DNA of 23,301 nt from Golubevia sp. BC0850 (lineage: Eukaryota; Basidiomycota; Exobasidiomycetes; Golubeviales; Golubeviaceae). Both the position numbers and the translations under genes were made by a program. This document shows positions 1 to 9,780 of the stretch, one piece after another (position 1 is the stretch's first letter; each line of letters starts with the position of its first letter). The notes under the pieces are model-generated. The model was not told where the DNA came from. It was given only the letters and a program-made list of their open reading frames with translations, and made no database searches. The stretch spans positions 1 to 23,301 of the forward strand of contig JAAVVG010000056.1 in the NCBI GenBank assembly GCA_012976225.1, given 5' to 3'.

Positions 1-24
1 GGGGTCGCATCCACCCGTCCACCG
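1..24 (+). repeat. Left member of an inverted pair at the window ends
   Basis: The first bases read GGGGTCGCATCCACC. The reverse complement of the last bases reads GGGGTCGC, then 8 extra bases (AATTTCGC), then ATCCACC. Without a gap, 24 positions align as 9 matches, an 8-base poorly matched block and 7 matches. The similarity fades beyond that. No target-site duplication can be judged because the window stops here. Confidence 0.4.
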
Positions 25-590
25 AGATGACTTCAGTCTGAGATCTGGGTTAGTTTTCTCGTGCTGTGAGCCATGTTTTAGGCTAAACAGATTCCGTTTC
101 CAAAGTCTGGAAAATTGTGTTTGTGGTCGTCGCCCAAATCGAGACCGCGAACCTCGTAGAGTTCACAAGGGGAAAAAAGAGGGAGGGGAGGAAGGGATAG
201 ATGTTGGCGCATTAGCGAAAGGCGCATCTCTAGCTGAAGCTATAGCAGAAGCATCTCTTTTCTGTTGAGAGGAAAAGTGAAGATGATCGGTGTGCGACGT
301 GAAGGCCCAATCGTAGTGAGGTGAAGGGAAGTTGCGAGATTGGTTTGTGTACAGTACTTCACTGTTTTCACAGCTAGCTTTCCCGTCGCTGGATTCAAGC
401 AACGTGTCTTATCTTTCCTCGTCATCAACAAAGCAGGAATGCTCTGAAGACTGCTCGTTACAAGCATCCTACAGAAAACTGGTGGTTCACGGAATTTACC
501 AATTTTTCAACGGTAAAACCCGTGCCAGTCCCCGTCCAGAGAGAGAGGATTTGATATGGCCATTCAGATCCAAAGCCTTCCAAAACTTTC

Positions 591-649
591 AGATCTGGAC
601 CTTGTCCCAATCTCGCTCTCAAAAGAAAGAACGAAGAATGGTCCTTTGA
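591..649 (+). repeat. Imperfect direct repeat, copy 1
   Basis: This stretch contains CCTTGTCCCAATCTCGCTCT followed by a purine-rich block ending GAAGAATGGTCCTTTGA. A related stretch at 944-1001 has the same order of words. I estimate roughly 80% identity by eye over about 58 bases, with small indels. It does not coincide with a gene and looks like a local duplication or two copies of an unknown short dispersed repeat. Confidence 0.55.
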
Positions 650-943
650 ACCCTTTCAGTCCAGCTGAAAGAGCTCCTTTGCTTTTTTTTCGCTGTTTCC
701 AAGACAGCTACTAGCGTTTCCACTGATTTCATGAAGTGTGTTTAATTATCAAGTCTCGCCGAATAAAAGAGCACAATGTCTCAAATCACAGCTCGAAAAC
801 GATCATCAGGGTTAGACACCTCATCGAAACAGGCCATGGCAGATAAGAACGAAATCTTACCCCCATAGAGGCGACTATGTGATGCTCAAGCGGAGGCGAG
901 ATAACGATAGGGCCCCTTTGAATCCCGAGCCCTTCAGAGCTAC

Positions 944-1001
944 AAGATTCGAGCCTTGTCCCAACCTAGCTCTCAAAGAAGAGAGTGAAGAATGGTCTTT
1001 G
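944..1001 (+). repeat. Imperfect direct repeat, copy 2
   Basis: Second copy of the 591-649 repeat. It contains CCTTGTCCCAACCTAGCTCT and ends GAAGAATGGTCTTTGA. The two copies lie 353 bases apart in the same orientation. Confidence 0.55.
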
Positions 1002-1604
1002 ACATTCCCTCGACGAGAGAAGTCGAGAAGAGGTTGTTTGAAGTATAGAGTAGGGGAGAAGAGAGGTGCAAGCGGAGGTGAGAAGGAGTGGCGAAGTTGG
1101 AAGAAGGAGAGAGAGTGATGAGAAAGGGGAGAAAGAAGTTTTATTTTACTGCGATTGTGCGCTCCTCTCAAGGGAAGCGACGACTCGAAAAGGAAAAGAA
1201 AAAGTGTAAGCCGGATCAGCTTGGTGTGAAAAGAAAAAAAAATCAGCCCGGCCTGAAGGTGAGACAGGGGGAGGACGCGTTGACGAGAGACTCCACGCTG
1301 GCATCCACGCATCCAGCACGATAAGGTCCAGTCCGAGATTTCTTCTCTCTTTTCCATTTTCCGGCCTATCCAAGTCTCTCTAGACTTCGGTTCCAGAATC
1401 GGAAACACCGGAGTCAGAATGGTATCAGCGGCTGGCGGGAAGAAAGCTATAAGAACAAGGGGTGGTGGGTGAGGCGACGTGATTGATTCTGGTTTGTTTT
1501 GCAAAACTTTCAACTCAAGCAGGTCCATGAGTCAAGAACTGCCAATTACCTGGATTGTCCAGGAAAGAAATAGAAGAGGGAAGATTTCAAAAGTACTGTG
1601 TCAT

Positions 1605-1871
1605 TCCGTCCGTACTATAGTCTCTCGCACTCCGGGATCAATCAGCGATGATGAGGCCTCTGAATTCTGCCTCGCAGCCATGACTGGAGCTTTCGGCTTC
1701 TACTCTTCAACAGGCAGCGATCAAAGCCCCGAGCCCCTTCAGTCAACTTCAAAAGCGGGAAAAGGACAATCACTCGTCATTCTGGGAGGAAGCTCAGGAG
1801 TAGGGCAACACGCCATTCAATTGGCTAGATTCAGAGAATTTGGAAAGATCTTCACTTCTTCAAACTCAAAA
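1605..1871 (+). pseudogene. Fragment of a medium-chain dehydrogenase/reductase (quinone or enoyl reductase type)
   Basis: A frame of about 90 codons matches the middle of zinc-independent medium-chain reductases. It has the segment GSISDDEAS, then an AAMTGAFGFYSSTG helix, then the cofactor-binding signature LVILGGSSGVGQHAIQLA, whose glycine-rich GGSSGVGQ turn binds the NAD(P) pyrophosphate. Both sides are missing. Upstream of about 1605 nothing resembles the GroES-like N-terminal domain. After about 1871 the frame reads into low-quality sequence and stops at 1997 without the rest of the Rossmann fold. Intact family members are about 340-370 residues, so roughly a quarter remains. The best reading is a relic or partial duplication of a host gene. 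A cryptic multi-exon gene is less likely because no matching exons are visible nearby. Confidence 0.7.
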
Positions 1872-2060
1872 GCATCAGGAATACCTTCAAAAGATCAGGC
1901 TGCGGAAAACAAAACGAAACACTGGTTCATGAGGTCCGAAAGGGAAAGGTCCCTAGGAAGTTTTTCAAATAGGAAAAAATTTAACAAAATCTATTAAAAA
2001 TACAAGTGCTCTTCAAATCAAATGATAAAGCAGGTTAGAAAAGTCAAATCTACAGCTTCT

Positions 2061-4713
2061 TTAGAAAGCCATATTATTCCTAACCTCATCACCCTTAGCT
2101 TTCCCACCAGCATGATACCTCCCTCCTTTAGCCGCATTCGATTTCTTTCCATGATGCTTAGCAGCTTTTTTCTCTACTCTGAGTTTCTCAGCTGCAACTC
2201 TTTGAGCGACCAATCTTGGATCTCCATCTGCCAAAGCTTTCATTGCAGCTCCCTTTGAAGGAATCCCAGAAGTTTTGGCCTTTGCTTTGATAGAACGTTT
2301 AGATTTTGGTTTCTTGGAAATGGGAAGAGTTTTTGCTGTTCCTTCCGCTTGTTCTGATTCTTCTTGATCTTCATCTTCATCTTCGGATTCTTCTTCTTCC
2401 GAATCTTCGGATTCTTCTTCCTCCACAGTTTCCGTTGGTTGGCCTTCCCCTTCTGGTTTCTTGATGTTCGTTGAGAGTACGCTTTCCAGAAACTAGTGGT
2501 CGAAAAGTGGGAAGCAGATGAGAGTAGAGGAGAGAGATTAGCCTCCGCCCTCTCTCGCAATCTTGAGACTTCAAGGTCCAAGATCCAACAGGAGTCCATC
2601 GCTTCGACGTGTCCCATCTGTCAGACTATGACTCACCCTATCCTCTTCCTTCTCCCTCTTACTAGCTCCAGCCCAACCAGAAGCCCTGGCTTCAACGTCC
2701 AATTCCAAAATCTCTCCTAAACTTCCATCGTCGACATCTTCCTCTTTCTCTCCTTCCTCTTTCTCTCCTTCCACTTTCTCTTCTCCATCTTTTCCAAGAT
2801 CTGCAATTCCATCGGTTAATCCATCGACTCCATCTCTTTCTTTCTTCTCCAACGCTTTCTTCTTCTCCTTTCTGATTTTCAAAACCTTGTCTCTGACTTG
2901 CATTACTTCTTTGAAGGAAGGAGACTCTTTAGAATGGAATCTAAACCGTTTTCGGAAGAATCTTTGAATGCATTCAACGTCTCGATCGAAGAAGCTGGGG
3001 GGCGGGAGGAGACAAGTCAGATTTTCTTGCATCAAATGGGTTGAAATATAGGTTTGAATCACTCACTATTCAGCGTTTTCATGTTGAACGCTAACCATTT
3101 GAGGGAAATCAATCAAAATAGGTTTAATAGTAGTACCATCTTGAAAATGAATTTCTTCCTTTGCTTTTTCTTTTGCTTCTCTTCTCTCTTCGTAATCTTC
3201 CTCATCCTCATCTTCATTTTCACTTTCTTCTGAATCTTCATCTTCATCTTCATCCTCTTCCTCATCTTGAGTTTTTTCAGTTTCAATCTTAACAATCCTC
3301 TGAAAACCATTTCCATTTTCAACTTTTTCCCCCTCCTTTTCCATAAATCCACCTCTTCTTCTATCATCAGCTTGACCTCTCAAATCGAATCCACCATCAA
3401 CACTTCCACCAGTTCCTTTCTTTTCCATTTCTCTCAATTGTAAGATTTGATTCCCATCTCTTTTCCTAGATCTAGATTCCATTTCTAAATCTCTTTCTGC
3501 AACTCCATTTCCATACTCTCCATCTTCTTCTTCTTCTTCTAGAAATGACTCTTTGACCAAGAGATTGAATTCATTGAAATCTCCATGGATTAGACCCGCT
3601 CTTGCTAGTTTGACTATTAACTTCATTAGAGCATCGTAGAGTTTTGGGATTTGATCTAGAGGAAGGGAAACGATTTGTCGTAGAGGATAGGCTGGAATTA
3701 ACGACATCACTATTGAATGTCTGGAATGAGAAATTGGAGTTGGGACTGGGAAGGAGTTTTGATGGAGTAGCTACAAGGGGAAAGGGAAAAGAAGGGGATG
3801 ATCAGTCAAATGTCTTTTTACCAGATCAAAGCCTTGCGTCTCACGAGGACTTGATATTCGTAGCTTTTCGAAAAAGAAAGAGATCAAAAGAAGAATTCGA
3901 AGGAGAGAAAAAGAGGGGGGGACTTACCTGCATAAACTTGAATTCCTTTTCAGCTCCCAATTTACTGAGATACATCCAACTTGCAGACCGTCTGTTGCCT
4001 AGATAATCACGTTTTTCCTTGATTTTTCGAAAGGAGATACGACCCAGACGATGGATTTTTAGGATCTGTTGTACGTCAGAGGGAGAAGAACAGAGGTAGA
4101 TATCTGGAGAGAGGTCGAGGAAAGTTCGAGTTAGAGCAGCGTAATACAAGACGACTCCAGATCAGGAGTCTGGATCTTCAGTAAAGCGGGAGAAGTTGGA
4201 AGAGTAGACAGGAATCGAAGAGAGAAGATTCTTGAGAACCTTGCAGTTGTACCCTACTTTGCCGCATTCATACCCACTTGCCAATTCCCAGGCCTCACCT
4301 GTCCCTTCTACGTTTGAAGTAGATCTAAGCAATCACTATCAGCTTGATGTTCCTACTGCAAGACCCGACTGCTCTAAATTCTGTTTGGACTCACCACTCT
4401 CTTTTCCAACTCCCACTCGATGTCCAACTTTGCCAACAGATTGATCCTCTCTGAATTTCCTGACAGCCAAGAAATCGTAACCACCATAAGTCAACCTGTA
4501 ACCATCGTATTTCGCATTTTGAACTCTAGCGATCAAGTTTCTTTTGGCCAATTGAGCGATCAATTTGTTGATTCCAGAATGAGCCAAATGAGAAAGTTGA
4601 GCTATTAAACCGGTTGGTACGATTTCATGATTCTTTGATCCAATCTCTACAGATCTTAACACTTTAAACTCTTCTACTGTCAAATACCTTAAATCGGTTG
4701 CGTCTAATTTCAT
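2061..4713 (-). CDS. RIO2: Serine/threonine-protein kinase RIO2
   Basis: Atypical kinase/ATPase that binds pre-40S ribosomes and is needed for late cytoplasmic 18S rRNA maturation. Exons on the minus strand: 4713-4395, 4103-3928, 3770-3067, 2994-2637, 2492-2061; 662 residues. The start gives the conserved N-terminus MKLDATDLRYLTVEEFKVL. Residues 1-80 form the RIO2 winged helix. The ATP loop GVGKESD is at 101-107, the ATP-binding lysine is probably K122 (ILKIHRLG), the catalytic loop HGDFNEFN has D229, and the metal-binding IDFPQ has D387. These two aspartates are normally about 17 residues apart. Here 158 residues separate them because of an acidic Glu/Asp/Lys-rich insertion. YFFDRDVECIQRFF follows, and the tail is acidic then Lys-rich, as in family members. 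Intron sizes are 291, 157, 72 and 144 nt. It is divergent from the RAX1-like gene. Identity is very sure; the exon 5 acceptor is the weakest junction. Confidence 0.93.
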
Positions 4714-5062
4714 ATTTCTTGGTCGTCGTTGAGAGCAAGAGAAGATTCTCCAGTTGACTTTTTCTGCGGTTCCTTTCCCTAGCGACCGCGGTCGCGGGGA
4801 TTTGGTGGTGTTTCTCGCGGGCCAAACAATCGTCAACTCCTATTCCCTTATTCTTTTTAACAATCCTTTTCAAGCTCCACTCTTTGATTTCTAACAACTG
4901 AACAACTCCGAACCCTGGGCTTGCTCAGTCTCAAGTCCCGATCCGATCCAGCGAGAGAGACGAGAGAGTTACAGCTACAGTTGGCCAGTTGCCCCTCTCT
5001 TCAACCTCTACAACTAAACTACTCAACCTTCAACTCCTCTAATCTCCAAACTTCCAAGGATC
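4714..5062. promoter_or_regulatory. Divergent promoter region between RIO2 and the RAX1-like gene
   Basis: The 349 bases separate two start codons that point away from each other, so both promoters must lie here or overlap it. The most distinct feature is a perfect GC-rich palindrome at 4782-4795. No clear TATA box was seen near either start. Confidence 0.6.
4782..4795. promoter_or_regulatory. 14-bp perfect palindrome GCGACCGCGGTCGC
   Basis: GCGACCGCGGTCGC is identical to its reverse complement and stands out from A/T-rich surroundings. It lies 69 bp upstream of the RIO2 start and about 270 bp upstream of the RAX1-like start. Its half-site GGTCGC also occurs at both window ends and near 9956. 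A dimeric regulator site is inferred, not shown. Confidence 0.4.
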
Positions 5063-7438
5063 ATGTCAGAGAAACAAGCAACTTACGCACAAGCTGCTTC
5101 TTCATCTCGACCAATCTCACTTCAAAACCCAAACACAAGAAAGAGATTACCTACTTTGGCTGAAACTTTAGCTAGAAGGACCGCTCCTCCTGTAGACCTA
5201 TATTGTTTCTATCTTTTCTTACAGGTTAGTAATCCAAAAAGCATGGAAATATCTCTCTGATGTGTGCTTGGACTTTGGAACGAAGAGACGCTGGAGAGAG
5301 AGGTAGGGAGGCAAGTTAAATCGGATGAGGATGGTCAGCGCTTGGGAACCTGAGGACTCACTCTTGGACTCTTGAAGTGGCAATTCAAAACCTACTTTTG
5401 TCAGTGATGACCTGAAAAGTCAGAAGAAAACTATGGGGTAGAGGGTATTCAGGAGAGATGGCAAGGATTTGTTAGTTCCCTGCCACTATCCAAACATCTC
5501 TTCGAGAGTTCCGTTCTGCCCACGTCTTCTTCGTCTGGATACGAGAGATCGAAGATTTCGAATCCCTGTGAGGAGAGCTCTAAGGGACCGTCAGAGGGGC
5601 AGAGGCTGATGAGTCGGAGACGATTTGAGAGGCTCTACAACCAAGCATCTGTTTCCTCAGGAGCAACCTGCAGTCTCTTCGGCTCAGGGGAACAGAGTGT
5701 TTTTCATGATTGTATAACTAAGGGTTAGGCCGAGTCTTGGGAAAGAGGGGGGGGGGACTAGTCGTTCAGATAGAAGGAGGACGCTGGGCTGGGAGAGAGT
5801 CACTCGAACCCCCCCCCCCTTCTTCTCTCTCTCTCTTTTCGCATTCTTCTTCCTTCCATCCCAAACACCTAGAAGCACCAAGGAGAATTCGAACTCAGGG
5901 TTCCGCGATTCCTATCTTTTCTCTCCGTCCTCCCGTCTGACAATCTACCCCTTCCTCTCCTCTCTTCTTTTTTCCCACAGCGCGAAGGATCTGAAGATTC
6001 CCTAGATTTCTGGTTAGATGTTCAACAACATGAAAATCTATGTCGTGCTTATTTCAAAGACTTGAGAAAATCAGGTAGATCAGTTCAAGAAGATTGGCCA
6101 GCCTTTTATCAAATCTCAAGAGAAAGAGGTTCGATTTATAACCGAATGAATGGAATCGGAGAAGATGGTATTGAACAAAATTACCCCAATCCAATGTCAG
6201 GAATAAATGAAGGAGGTTTCAATGAAAAGAATTCAGAGACTCAACAAGTTGAACGTTCGAATTCAACAACCGGACCAAGATTTCCAGGAGATCCAGATTT
6301 CCCTCTTCAAAACCCCCCAAGAAGTTCTGAAACCTCAATGTCTCGTACAGAAAGAAGAAATTTACTCTCAAAGAGAGCTTCAAAAGCTCCAACTGTCATT
6401 TCTAGAAATGCTGCCATTAGTAGGATCGATCTCATCGCTTCTGCTGAAAGAATCTTTGCTAGATATTTACTTCCTGGAAGTGAAAAGGAAATTTACTTAC
6501 CTAGTAGTTTAAGGATTTTGAATTTCCCGGTTAATAGTAATGGTTTACCTGATGCTGAAGATGAGGAACAACAGAGAGCTTTGGCTGGGATTCCTGATAT
6601 GTTTCATAATCAGAAAGAGTGAGTTAAAAGTACATGAAACCAAGTTTGAGACCGCTGTTTTCAAGGGATGAAAGAGATTTGCTCTTCTCTGAAGGCTTTG
6701 CTTCGAGTTCGAAGTCTTTCGGAAGTCGAGAAGGTGTGAAGAAAACTGACCGATTCACTGTGTTCTTCTTCCCCCACCCCTTTCCCCTGTTCTTCCCTCT
6801 TTCTTTCACTCTCAGATACGTTTTCAGAACCATGGAATCAGATGTCTTCCCTCGTTTCTTGAGAGCAAAAGCCTTTGGAAATTTGACTCCGATCTCAGCT
6901 TTGGTCAGACTATCTTTGGGTTTATTGGCTCTTTGGGCTGCGTTGGCAACTGGATTTGCTTTCATCTTCTTGGATAATCCTAGAGAGAAGAGACTTTGGG
7001 TGAGTAGCCTGAGCAGATTGGAGGGTAAAAGAAACAGGAGGAGTCGGGCGAGAGATAAATGGGTGGGACCTCTATGGAAGAGAAATCACCTCGAGTTCAG
7101 ATCACAGAGATCTCCCTTCTTCTTATCATCATTTTCTAGTACCAGTAGAGACACCCCATTGACCCACTTCATCTCTGCTCCCTTCATCATCTCTTCAACA
7201 GGTAATCCTTCCCTTCTCAATCGCCTTCCTCCTTCTATTCTCTCATCAATATCATCTAGATCCATTCTTAATCCTCCTCAAACAATCAGAAACTACTCCA
7301 TTCCACTTAATCAAGATCAGAGAGAAATACGTTCTGAAACTTCTTAGACAGAGGAGTTTGGGGGTTTTGGCAATGACGGTACTTTTGACTGCGGCGCTTA
7401 CTGCGTTGTTCGTCTTTGTTCCTGGACATAGGCTTTAG
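5063..7438 (+). CDS. RAX1: Rax1-like RGS-domain membrane protein
   Basis: In budding yeast Rax1 marks bud sites together with Rax2. Relatives in filamentous fungi are RGS-type regulators with C-terminal membrane helices. Exons are 5063-5224, 5981-6618, 6816-6999 and 7202-7438, giving 406 residues. The start MSEKQATYAQ is the first in-frame ATG after the divergent promoter. The RGS core begins PPVDLYCFYLFLQ|REGSEDSLDFW across intron 1 and resumes at RIDLIASAERIFARYLLPGS and YVFRTMESDVFPRFLRAKAF. An unstructured stretch of about 100 residues splits it. Three hydrophobic segments follow: around LGLLALWAALATGFAFIF, WVILPFSIAFLLLF and LAMTVLLTAALTALFVFVPG. The loop QSETTPFHLIKIREKYV and the C-terminus FVPGHRL are typical of the family. 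Intron 1 is 756 nt, far longer than any other in the window; the other introns are 197 and 202 nt. Identity is firm; yeast-like function is inferred. Confidence 0.88.
5225..5980 (+). other. Long first intron of the RAX1-like gene
   Basis: The donor GTTAGT follows a CAG codon, and the acceptor TTTCCCACAG precedes the next RGS codons. The 756-nt length contrasts with typical 70-150 nt introns here. It has no credible internal exon, because the RGS sequence is contiguous across it. It holds the G10/C11 inverted repeat at 5747-5819 and pyrimidine-rich tracts near the acceptor. Confidence 0.75.
5747..5819. repeat. G10 ... C11 inverted homopolymer pair
   Basis: Ten G (5747-5756) and eleven C (5809-5819) flank about 52 bases. 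The arms extend with A/G-rich sequence (GAAAGA) before the G run and C/T-rich sequence after the C run, so the transcript could form a long GC stem inside the intron. Confidence 0.7.
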
Positions 7439-8160
7439 ATTGAAGAGATGATGAAATGGTCGAGAGTCTCTGCAGGATTTTCATTGGTCATCAACAAGAT
7501 CTCTCTCTCATATCAAGAAATCTTTTAGTCTTCACTTTCCTCTTTATTCCAATTGGTTTCTTATCTGCTTTTCTCTTCTTTCCTTCAAGTCACCTTTCTA
7601 TTTAATCACTTTCGTTCAAGACCCCCAGCTCCCTCGGCTTCTAGATTTTAGACTTCCTATTCTTCTCCTCTCTTGTTTTCACTCCTTCACTTCGCTAGTT
7701 CTACCGTGCTCACTTCCTTCACTCAACTCCTTTTCTGTTTCCGTTTAATACCCCTTGATCTCAATTCAGCTTTTCTAAAGCGAATCGATAACACTTCACA
7801 CACCGTCATTACTCCAATTGAATCTGATTCCTACGCTAACTCTGTGGTCGACTGAAATCCTTTCCTTTCTTCACACTGAGCAAGGAATCACAATCGATAT
7901 CAAGTTGAGCAGCTGAAAAAAAAAACGATTCTGTTTCCAAATTACCGCAGCTTGTATCTTCGCCTGGTCTGTGTCTTCAATTTGGAGGTCTCTCGAACGA
8001 ACCACTTTTCCCTTCTTTCCCGAATCATCCCTCTGGCTGCAACTGGTATAATGATCTCGAAAGAAACTGTATGAGGGAACCGCGAGGGGGAAAACAAAAC
8101 CTTGTTTGTCAGCGGAGAGTTGATGGCATGCAGTACATTCATTCATCCCTTTACTCACCT
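7439..8160. other. Downstream region of the RAX1-like gene, no gene seen
   Basis: C/T-rich sequence follows the RAX1-like stop codon and probably holds its 3' UTR and terminator. The short frames on both strands here have no recognisable domain. A GTGAGT-like donor on the minus strand near 8155-8160 lies just past the stop of the F-box relic, but I cannot tie it to an exon. Confidence 0.45.
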
Positions 8161-9772
8161 TTAAACGTCTCTTCCCCAGTCCAGTTCTACGAGGAAGAGC
8201 TCCAAACCCTTTCTCAGACAGCTTTTTCTGAGATCCTCTCTAGCGTCCACCCACTTTACTTCTTTGACTTCCATGAAGCAGATTTCGCCTCTAGCACCGA
8301 CAGGAAATCTAAGGGTAGAAACTGTTTTTAAAGTAGTACCTTCGTCTGGTTAGAAGTTAAAAATGCTAGTTACGGTCCACAGAAAACCGGCTTCTTAGAC
8401 TCTAGGAGTCTGTGTAGACTGTTAAAGAAGTAATCGCCTTCAGACAAAGTCCTGACGTTGATCATAAATTCGAGGAGACTAAGGGCTCCTACATCTCTGT
8501 CCAGATCTATACATGTAACTTCTAAAAACTTGAGATTTTTGAAAGCTGAATCAAGGCTCTCAATGTTCTTTGAGATAGAATAGGAAATCCACAGTGACTC
8601 AGAGAATCTAGAGAGAGGTATTCTAAATCTTTAGTCAACGAGAGAAGCGTTTGGACTGAAGGTGATCCCTTTTCTGATTATGGATCTTTGGTAGTGTGGA
8701 TAAGAAGGTGTAATCTGAGCTTGATGAGACTTGAATGACACTTCTTGAGACCTTCTGAGTGGTTCTTAGTAAATCTAACATCTTCCATGTCTAGTGAACC
8801 GAAAAGATCTGCTTGGACGAGAAAAGGAAGATTGACAATGATCCAAATGATGTTCTTGAAACTTAAAGTTGGAGGCTCTTGGTCTTGTCTAATGAGTTCA
8901 ATTGACTTTAATGAGGAGGATGCTCAACCAAGTAAAGGCATTGGCCATCCCTGGAGACTATTCCTAGAGCAAAAAGAGAAATTACTTCTGAGACCTATGA
9001 CTGAAATCTTCTTGACATTTGGACAAGAATCTAGAATCTTCGAACGAGCTAGAGAACAGAGGTCTCCGAAGGTTTGAACTGAACCGAGCCCTTTTTCTGT
9101 ATCAGGGTTTGATTCCTTATTAAGAAGAGGGAATAGGATTTTGGCTATTCTCTCACTTTCTTTTGCTGCCTCCTCCTTCGCATGCCATCGCCCAAATCGG
9201 AGGTCCACCAGTTGGTCCTAGACATTGACGAAATCTCTCAACTTCTTCTCTTGAAGCGTAAGGTTCCATTCTCTTTCTAGAGAAGTCGACGAAGACTAGA
9301 CTGTGGACCAGTTCTCCGAGCGTTGGGTCCCCTTTCAAGAGATGCAGAAAAGAAGGTAGATCCCTTGTTTCTAGTCTTTTTTGAAGGAAAGGAATCCAGA
9401 GATCTTTGGATCTCTTTGAAATCAAGAGCAGAGTTCTCAAAGTAGACTGGCAGAGTCTATAGGAAAGACGGTGATTGAGTGGGGTTCGAAGGGGAAAAGA
9501 TTATGGTCAGCGATGGAGAGAGCAAGTAGAGTTTCTTGAAAATTAAAAGGCTACATCCTTTCAAAAGTTGATCTACATCTATCACTTGTCAGAAGGTGTG
9601 AAGCTGTGAAGACTCACTCTCTTCCTTCCGCTTCATTTCCTTCTTCACCAGGAATTCTTGTGGCCGTAAAACCAAGCTTCAAAGGTTGAGCACGTGCCCA
9701 AGAGTAGAATTGCTCGGCGAGTGCGCTTGTTACTGGATGAGGTAGAGAGTGGATGTGATGTTGACCGGAAAT
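8161..9772 (-). pseudogene. Decayed F-box / leucine-rich-repeat-type protein gene
   Basis: The minus strand reads like a fungal F-box family protein broken into several frames. The best piece (about 9456-9175) gives LCQSTLRTLLLISKRSKDLW, then IPFLQKRLETRDLPSFLHLL and DPTLGELVHSLVFVDF, which resembles the region after the F-box. The reading shifts by one base in a GA-rich stretch near 9170-9180. It continues as KESERIAKILFPLL and ARSKILDSCPNVKKISVIGL, meets stops near 8926 and 8681, and shifts again near 8525 into FLEVTCIDLDRDVGALSLLEF. It may end with ICFMEVKEVKWVDAREDLRK and a stop at 8161. An upstream exon-like stretch (9772-9618) joins in frame through a GTGAGT donor and a TATAG acceptor (161-nt intron). 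No start codon or true F-box core was found. At least three disruptions argue for a dead gene. Confidence 0.6.
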
Positions 9773-9780
9773 CTATATGA

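Larger units (their letters stand above)
25..1478. other. Left flank without a supported gene
   Basis: No coding region here is supported. Short open frames exist on both strands, but they are purine/pyrimidine-skewed, overlap each other and resemble no family I know. The stretch 1010-1260 is strongly purine-rich on the plus strand, which opens long frames on both strands by composition alone. A 30-codon ATG frame (776-868) near a fairly good start context is not recognisable. The only structure I can support is an imperfect direct repeat (591-649 and 944-1001). Confidence 0.5.

Noticed and set aside
875-1528. 217-codon open frame on the minus strand
   Set aside because: It lies over a purine-rich plus strand that opens frames by composition. 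The translation is Ser/Leu/Phe-rich with no domain, and opposite-strand frames overlap it.
5404-5500. C/D-box snoRNA in the long RAX1-like intron
   Set aside because: GTGATGA at 5404 resembles a C box, but no properly spaced CTGA box or terminal stem follows.
6634-7347. 237-codon plus-strand frame
   Set aside because: It reads through introns 2 and 3 of the RAX1-like gene. Only 6816-6999 is real coding sequence in that frame, and the last exon uses another frame.
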